A stretch of 8,924 bases of DNA from Planctomycetota bacterium. Its GTDB lineage: Bacteria > Planctomycetota > Planctomycetia > Pirellulales > Pirellulaceae. Positions 4,173 through 8,924 of the stretch are shown in pieces. Below the pieces are notes generated by a model that had not been told where the DNA came from, ran no database searches, and was given only the letters and a program-made list of their open reading frames with translations. The DNA is taken from contig JAJSAJ010000539.1 of NCBI GenBank assembly GCA_024274855.1, positions 1-8,924 on the forward strand, read 5' to 3'. The position numbers were made by a program, and so were the translations under genes. Numbering within the stretch: position 1 is the first letter of the stretch; every line of letters begins with the position of its first letter.

Positions 4173-6728
4173 ATGCCAGATACCATTCGCTGTCCCGGTT
4201 GCGGACACGCCTATTCGGTTACCGAGGCAGTGGCAGGTAAGCGTGTCCGCTGCAGAACCTGCCAGATGACCTTTCAAATTCCTGCTCGGCCAGAGTCCTT
4301 TACGTCATTGGACGATGCCGCGGACGACTGGAGCCAAGCCGAACTGAGCGCAACCGCTGTCGATCCACTAAGGCGGTCCTCGACACGTGCGGCAGACCGC
4401 GGCTTCGGATCGGCATCGCTCTTGCCACGCGCAAAGCAGAAACACGGTACGAAAAGCCTGAAGAAGAATCGCGGCAAACAGACAGCTGTGACAGTGGAAG
4501 AATTCGTTGCGGGATTCCTTTGTGTGAACCTGATCGTCTTCAGTCTCTTCTTGCGTAGTGGCCGGCCGATCGGACCATATACGCTCGGTCTGAACGTGGT
4601 TCTTGCACTGGCGACAATGATAGTTGCCTTTATTTCAACGCGTCACAAGTCAACGCGCGTGTTGGTCGGCACGTTTGGTGCCACTGCCGTAATGGTCTTG
4701 ATTGTCGGGTTCCAAGGCATCGGCCTCGTAATGAAAGGTCCATTCGGCAATGCCGGCCGGCAAGCTTCGACGGCACCCTTTTCCGGCCGAAACGGGGCGT
4801 CTGCAGCCACACTTTCCGAACCGGCACCGTCGGGACATCCGATCACAATCTGGAACGCCAAGCTGAAAAAGGAGAAAGGAGGATTCAACACGAACGCCAT
4901 CTTCTCCATGGACTATCGGTTGGATCAAGAGATCTCGGATACAACCGAGTCCTTTGTCTGGGTCGTCGAAGACGGTCGAGGTGGGCGTGTCGAGTTCCCG
5001 ATTTCAGGGTCCGACTTCAAACGTCGAGGGACACTTGTCGGAAAGGGAATCGCTGTCGATACTTACTTTCGACAGATGGTTGCTGGCCACCAGGGGAGGT
5101 TGCCCGAGAACTGGCGAACGTATATCGAACAAGGCCGTGTTTCGTTCAAGCGCAAACTGGTTTCAAACAGCGTTGCGGTTACGGATCCCAGTCGGCCGTC
5201 AGGGACGGCCAGTTCAAGGAGCACAACGGGAACCTCCGCACCGGACATGACGCAAATCCGTCGCAGGATGCAGGAGCGTGTGGATGCGTTGATTAAAAGT
5301 CATGGTCCCGACAAAGTCGTTACCCTCTATGGAGACGATTTTACCGTGGCGTCCTGGAGTTTTATCGAGAAAAAGGTGCGTAGCACATTTCCCGATGCGA
5401 CCTGTGTTCGCGGTCCGGGATCCAGCCATCGGCTCGTGTTTGTGGTAGCGCCGTTTGCCGACGTCAATGCGTTTGCCAGCCAGATCGACTTTGCCGACGT
5501 ACAGAGTGTTGATGTGGCCGGGCGCGCCGTTACGATGCGCGCGAATGCCAGCAAGCTGCCGGAAGACATGCGACCTATCCCATCGAATCCACGCGACCCA
5601 ACGTTTTACAGCGGTAACTTAGCCGCACTGCGCAGCTCGGTTAACGGACGCCAGGCAGAAGCGTTAAGAAACCTGAAAAAAGCACCGCCGAAGGAGCTGC
5701 GAGACGAGATTACCGAGGCCATTAAGCCTCTGTTGTTGGATAAGAGTGTTTCCGTCCGGCAAGACGCTCTCGAGGCGTACGTTGTGTGGAGTGAATCGGA
5801 TGTCGTGCCTGAGCTGATTCGTGCGTTGGATGATAGCAGTACAACCGTACGCAATGTGGCACTCGACAAACTGGCCGAAACCAAGGACCCGCGAGCCGTT
5901 GAGCCCGTGGTGGCGTTGCTGAAGACCGATCCGTATGCCGTCGAGCGGCGGATCAAACTCCTCGGCTCGGTTGCCAGCAAAGCCGTGGCTGAGCACTTGC
6001 TGGACACCGACAAGAACGTTCAGCAAACAGCACTGAGAATCTTGAAGGACATTGGTGTGCCTAAGGAAGCGACAACCAGTTTGGTTGGCCTTTTGGAATC
6101 TCCCGAGTTTTCGTTGCGTGCCGCCGCACTCGCGGCTCTCGGAACAACAACGGAGCCCGTGGCAGTTGAAGCCATTGCAAAGCTGCTTCTCGACACGTTG
6201 ACCTGCACAAATGCGGTGAGGACGCTGAAGAAGATCGGCGAACCGGCTGAAGAATCCGTCGATATCTATCTGCAGCACGAGGATCCAGTCATACGTGGAC
6301 GAGCGATGGACGTCCTCGCCGAGATTGCAACCAAGAAAAGCGTGCCAGTCCTGTTGGTGGCGTTGAAGGATGACAACATAACGGTCCGGAACAAGGCGCT
6401 TGCTAAACTTGTTCAATTGAAGGCCCCCGAGGCAATCGAGCCGATCGCTCAGATGCTGATGACTAGCAGCACGCGTTACGCGGGAATTCAAGCACTCAAG
6501 GACTTTGGTTCATCCGCGGAGGATGTTGTATTGAAGGGGCTCGAACTGCCAAATCGTGACGTCGTTCGGGATTGCCTCGGAATTCTGCAAACCATTGGGA
6601 CGCAAAAGAGTGCCAAAGCAATCACACAACTTAGCCGAAGCAAGGACACGCTCGTCCGCGTAGCGGCCCAGTCGGCGGGCCGCGCGATCATGGCTCGTGG
6701 AGGTCAAGCAGTGACAGGAAAACAGTGA
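4173..6728 (+). CDS. Membrane protein with N-terminal MJ0042-type zinc finger and C-terminal HEAT repeats
   Basis: The protein is 851 aa. Residues 5-37 form an MJ0042-type zinc ribbon: CPGC at 7-10 and CRTC at 27-30, followed by FQIP, which probably binds one zinc. A polar, basic linker follows. Three hydrophobic segments lie at about 110-127, 138-155 and 162-186. Basic stretches before the first and between the second and third suggest an inside N-terminus, placing the large C-terminal part outside the cytoplasm. Residues 221-337 look like a beta-rich domain I cannot assign. A Ser/Thr-rich linker is followed by a second unassigned alpha/beta domain at about 359-465. From about 490 to 840 there are roughly ten HEAT/PBS-lyase-type repeats (for example VRNVALDKLAETKDPRAVEP and VRNKALAKLVQLKAPEAIEP), a helical solenoid usually used for protein binding. 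No catalytic motif is visible, and the partner is unknown. It converges on the next gene and is probably monocistronic. Confidence 0.85.
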   Translation: MPDTIRCPGCGHAYSVTEAVAGKRVRCRTCQMTFQIPARPESFTSLDDAADDWSQAELSATAVDPLRRSSTRAADRGFGSASLLPRAKQKHGTKSLKKNRGKQTAVTVEEFVAGFLCVNLIVFSLFLRSGRPIGPYTLGLNVVLALATMIVAFISTRHKSTRVLVGTFGATAVMVLIVGFQGIGLVMKGPFGNAGRQASTAPFSGRNGASAATLSEPAPSGHPITIWNAKLKKEKGGFNTNAIFSMDYRLDQEISDTTESFVWVVEDGRGGRVEFPISGSDFKRRGTLVGKGIAVDTYFRQMVAGHQGRLPENWRTYIEQGRVSFKRKLVSNSVAVTDPSRPSGTASSRSTTGTSAPDMTQIRRRMQERVDALIKSHGPDKVVTLYGDDFTVASWSFIEKKVRSTFPDATCVRGPGSSHRLVFVVAPFADVNAFASQIDFADVQSVDVAGRAVTMRANASKLPEDMRPIPSNPRDPTFYSGNLAALRSSVNGRQAEALRNLKKAPPKELRDEITEAIKPLLLDKSVSVRQDALEAYVVWSESDVVPELIRALDDSSTTVRNVALDKLAETKDPRAVEPVVALLKTDPYAVERRIKLLGSVASKAVAEHLLDTDKNVQQTALRILKDIGVPKEATTSLVGLLESPEFSLRAAALAALGTTTEPVAVEAIAKLLLDTLTCTNAVRTLKKIGEPAEESVDIYLQHEDPVIRGRAMDVLAEIATKKSVPVLLVALKDDNITVRNKALAKLVQLKAPEAIEPIAQMLMTSSTRYAGIQALKDFGSSAEDVVLKGLELPNRDVVRDCLGILQTIGTQKSAKAITQLSRSKDTLVRVAAQSAGRAIMARGGQAVTGKQ

Positions 6729-6749
6729 TGGTCAGGCCCGACTGTTTGC

Positions 6750-6798
6750 CAATTGACGCTCCGAATCTGATCGGCACACCAGCGTTCGGCATCAATTG
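6750..6798. terminator. Imperfect inverted repeat between convergent genes
   Basis: caattga (6750-6756) and ccgaa (6761-6765) pair with ttcgg (6785-6789) and tcaattg (6792-6798), leaving a small internal loop and a 19-nt apical loop. It lies in the 111-bp gap between two stop codons that face each other, where a bidirectional terminator would be expected. No T-run adjoins it, so it may act weakly or through Rho. Confidence 0.3.
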
Positions 6799-6839
6799 TC
6801 GGATTGCGCGCACGCTGTGCATCCCAAGGCGTTAGAACT

Positions 6840-8777
6840 CTAATGACGTGCCCCTTCATAGGCGGACGGCTTGAGCAGGACCTCTTGCGTTCTGGCCCGA
6901 ATCTCCTTGGCGATTTCCGCGAACCGGGGGTCGATGGCCATCGCCAATGCGGCGCGCTGTCGCACCGTGCGGACAATCTGACGACACTCGCCAACCAGTT
7001 CGTCCTGGTTTACACCGATCCGAGTCAACGCGTCGGTGTATTTCTTGAGTCGGGCCAATGAATCAGGCCCGTCATAGCCCATGAGAGTCTTGCGGAAAGT
7101 GTCGTTCATCTTGGCAACGTACTCGGGAGACTTGATCGCACCGCGCCGGGCATCGATTCGCTTATCAAGTTGGCTGACGATCGTCTCCATCTCTGACAGT
7201 GTTTCTTCAAGTTCCGGATGGGCAATCTTTTGAGCAGCAAGGTACTTACGCATCGCATGTCCAAATTCGACATAGCGAGAAATTCGGTTGCGAATGTGTG
7301 TGACGAAGTCAAATCCATCTCGCAAATAGATGTCGATCTCCTTTTGTTTGGCCTTTTGTTGTTTTCCCTGGTAAATCTCGTTCAGCAACCTGCGGACATG
7401 ACACGTCGCACGTCCGACATGGTCCTGGTGCTGGCCCTCGACATTCAGAATGTACTCGCACGGCCCAACACCTAGCGTGCCTCGCACGACGTCGACGATC
7501 GTAAACGTATCGATCGGCGTCGCGGGCAAGCGATTAATCGGATAGATAACGGCCGGACCTCGGAATGCCAGTTCCTGATTCTTTTCGGGATCTCGGTGCT
7601 TCAGTGGCTGGACAAAGCTCTTCTGCTCGGTATCGGTCCAACACGGATACTGAAATCGTCCAAGGTAGGTAATCCAGCGCAGGCGGTCTGATCCCAGACG
7701 GTTTGACGCGGGGCCTCCTACCTTGTAAGCATCGACGTCGATTTCGCCGGTAGCCGTTTTGCTTGGTGTGCTGTTATGTGTTCCGCCGGGCAACCAGGAT
7801 GGTTTGACGTAGCCGTTTCCGTCCTTGGCCGGGTACAGCATCTCCCAGCTGTCGACCAGGCCACTGCGGCGCGTGAAGTCGACCCGCCATTGGGCAGGAA
7901 ACGGCATCTTCCAATTAAGTGGAATGATGTTCCCGGCATCCGCATCTTTGATCTCGAGTTCGTGCCATATTTGAGGGGCCGCCATGATCGCAACCCATAT
8001 TTTGCGTCCTTTGCCAAAGCGAATTTCCGAGCTCTTGACTACTCGGCGCGTACCTTCACCTGAAAATGTGACACGAACATCCTGGTCGTTGTTTTCAAAG
8101 GCACACATGGCGATTGCATTCCCTTCGCCGATCAGATGCATCAGGAAATTCTCACTCGGTATTTCAGCGACCGGAACCGGTATCTTCGTTGCATCTATCA
8201 CGATATCGTCCGCAAAAAAATCAGGCAGAACAACGTACCGTCCTGGGGCGTTGATTTGCAATCGACCGGCTCCGGGGCCCGGCACCGTTTCGAGGAAGAT
8301 GTCGCCACGCCGAAGACGAAACGTGGCTGTGATGGAATCTCCCTGGGCAGTCTGATACTCGACCTCCAAACGGACAGCCGATCTGGTGTGCGTAACAAGG
8401 GCCGCCCGAACGAGCTGAGTGGCCAAATCACCATTGGATGTTTGAAGCCGAAGTGCAAGACGCCAGATCGGCCTGCCGGTCATGGCACTGTACATCTCCA
8501 CGGACGATCCTCGCTTGCGCACGACCATCAGCACGCGGCCGTTACCAACCACCACGTCACCCTGAAAGGCAGGCACTTTCTGATTGCGTGTTTTCTGCTG
8601 CCACGTGTCGCGTTTTGCCAGGTCGTCGATCGACAGCCGGCTCGAAGACGGAACGATCGTGTCCCAAATGGCGATGCGCGCCGGTGGGATTTGGGCATCG
8701 GCGTTTGGGTTGCCGGAAAACAGCAGGCTGACGGCCAGCAAACCTGAAACCACAACGACATTCCCCTTCACGCTCAT
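6840..8777 (-). CDS. Secreted protein of unknown function, 645 aa
   Basis: The start at 8777 is supported by aagggaggag immediately upstream (8790-8781). Residues 1-28 form a Sec signal peptide: a short basic N-terminus (MSVKGN), a hydrophobic core (VVVVSGLLAVSLLF) and a probable signal peptidase I site after ADA28, before QIPPAR. The mature protein is exported, to the periplasm or beyond; there is no lipobox cysteine. The first two-thirds are rich in beta strands (for example GDVVVGNGRVLMVVRKRG and GRYVVLPDFFADDIVID). Conserved-looking Trp/Gly/Pro blocks appear around 320-400 (WRVDFTRRSGLVDSWEMLYP, SWLPGGTHNS, WITYLGRFQYPCW). Residues from about 470 to 640 are charged and helical, with possible coiled-coil character (LEETLSEMETIVSQLDKRID). 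There are scattered cysteines but no CxxCH haem motif. I do not recognise the family or a catalytic motif. The early strands faintly recall a beta-propeller-like repeat, but this is not a firm assignment. Confidence 0.8.
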   Translation of the reverse strand: MSVKGNVVVVSGLLAVSLLFSGNPNADAQIPPARIAIWDTIVPSSSRLSIDDLAKRDTWQQKTRNQKVPAFQGDVVVGNGRVLMVVRKRGSSVEMYSAMTGRPIWRLALRLQTSNGDLATQLVRAALVTHTRSAVRLEVEYQTAQGDSITATFRLRRGDIFLETVPGPGAGRLQINAPGRYVVLPDFFADDIVIDATKIPVPVAEIPSENFLMHLIGEGNAIAMCAFENNDQDVRVTFSGEGTRRVVKSSEIRFGKGRKIWVAIMAAPQIWHELEIKDADAGNIIPLNWKMPFPAQWRVDFTRRSGLVDSWEMLYPAKDGNGYVKPSWLPGGTHNSTPSKTATGEIDVDAYKVGGPASNRLGSDRLRWITYLGRFQYPCWTDTEQKSFVQPLKHRDPEKNQELAFRGPAVIYPINRLPATPIDTFTIVDVVRGTLGVGPCEYILNVEGQHQDHVGRATCHVRRLLNEIYQGKQQKAKQKEIDIYLRDGFDFVTHIRNRISRYVEFGHAMRKYLAAQKIAHPELEETLSEMETIVSQLDKRIDARRGAIKSPEYVAKMNDTFRKTLMGYDGPDSLARLKKYTDALTRIGVNQDELVGECRQIVRTVRQRAALAMAIDPRFAEIAKEIRARTQEVLLKPSAYEGARH

Positions 8778-8780
8778 GAT

Positions 8781-8790
8781 CTCCTCCCTT
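8781..8790 (-). promoter_or_regulatory. Ribosome-binding site of the secreted-protein gene
   Basis: On the minus strand aagggaggag is followed by atc and ATG 8777. This purine-rich site, like the one before the zinc-finger/HEAT gene, is a strong Shine-Dalgarno and confirms the annotated start. Confidence 0.75.
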
Positions 8791-8830
8791 ACACGTACCT
8801 GGCAACAGAAAAATAAACGCGTTAGTCTGG

Positions 8831-8868
8831 ATTATCCCCCAACTCGCTCATGGCCCCGGTATTATCCC
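8831..8868. promoter_or_regulatory. Two attatccc direct repeats 30 bp apart upstream of the secreted-protein gene
   Basis: attatccc occurs at 8831-8838 and 8861-8868, exactly 30 bp apart from start to start. That is close to three helical turns, so both copies would face the same side of the DNA. They lie 54-91 bp upstream of the start codon of the minus-strand gene, a plausible place for an activator or repressor. Two 8-bp copies could also be chance. Confidence 0.25.
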
Positions 8869-8890
8869 GTCTGCGGCGAGAGAGGACATT

Positions 8891-8924
8891 ATGCGTGCGT
8901 TTATTCGGCCGCCTGAAAGCAAGC
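8891..8924 (+). CDS. Possible start of a rightward gene cut by the window edge
   Basis: ATG 8891 is preceded by agagg (8881-8885) at a 5-nt spacing and opens a frame, MRAFIRPPESK, that runs off the end of the window. If real, the region 8778-8890 is a divergent promoter region. Eleven residues are far too few to identify a product. Confidence 0.15.
   Translation, partial: MRAFIRPPESK

Noticed and set aside
5664..6491. 275-codon minus-strand frame opposite the HEAT region
   Set aside because: It is antisense to a clear HEAT-repeat array, with no motif and no ribosome-binding site. Long antisense frames are common in GC-rich coding sequence.
8136..8747. 203-codon plus-strand frame opposite the secreted-protein gene
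   Set aside because: The opposite strand has a signal peptide, a strong ribosome-binding site and a coherent protein. This frame shows no family features.

Overview
The window looks like chromosomal DNA from a planctomycete, probably of the Pirellula/Rhodopirellula type. Three things point there: an ECF sigma factor of the Rhodopirellula/Verrucomicrobium-type family, a membrane protein that starts with an MJ0042-type zinc finger and ends in HEAT repeats, and a palindromic intergenic element built on a 'ggcgggagcctcgccctccc' core of a kind I associate with planctomycete genomes. Assignments rest on reading motifs in the translations; no database search was possible.

Layout. Positions 1-141 hold no supportable gene, only a short 13-bp-period repeat. 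An ECF sigma factor lies on the minus strand at 142-708, with a hairpin in its leader. Positions 739-1645 are about 0.9 kb without a convincing gene. They carry two palindromic elements: a 126-bp TA-flanked, MITE-like element (844-969) and a 78-bp imperfect palindrome ending in ggggtctgac/gtctgacccc (1456-1533). From 1646 a plus-strand pair follows: a Gfo/Idh/MocA-family oxidoreductase reading frame (1646-2797) broken by one in-frame TAA at codon 106, then 28 nt later an apparently intact PfkB-family sugar kinase of the 1-phosphofructokinase type (2826-3779). The two would form a small carbohydrate-metabolism operon.

Between 3780 and 4172 there is a hairpin just after the kinase. There is also a stretch on the minus strand (3829-4077) whose translation looks like the end of a conserved protein, so it may be a gene remnant. 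A large plus-strand gene (4173-6728, 851 aa) encodes the MJ0042 finger, three membrane segments, two unassigned domains and a HEAT-repeat array. It converges, across a 111-bp gap with an imperfect inverted repeat, on a minus-strand gene (6840-8777) for a 645-aa secreted protein of no family I recognise. The right edge (8778-8924) is the promoter region of that last gene.

I see no CRISPR array, tRNA, rRNA, complete insertion sequence or recognisable defence system. The observations most worth following are the nonsense codon in an otherwise well-preserved oxidoreductase (with a second suspicious change in its NAD-binding loop), the two palindromic elements, the minus-strand remnant, and the architecture of the zinc-finger/HEAT membrane protein.
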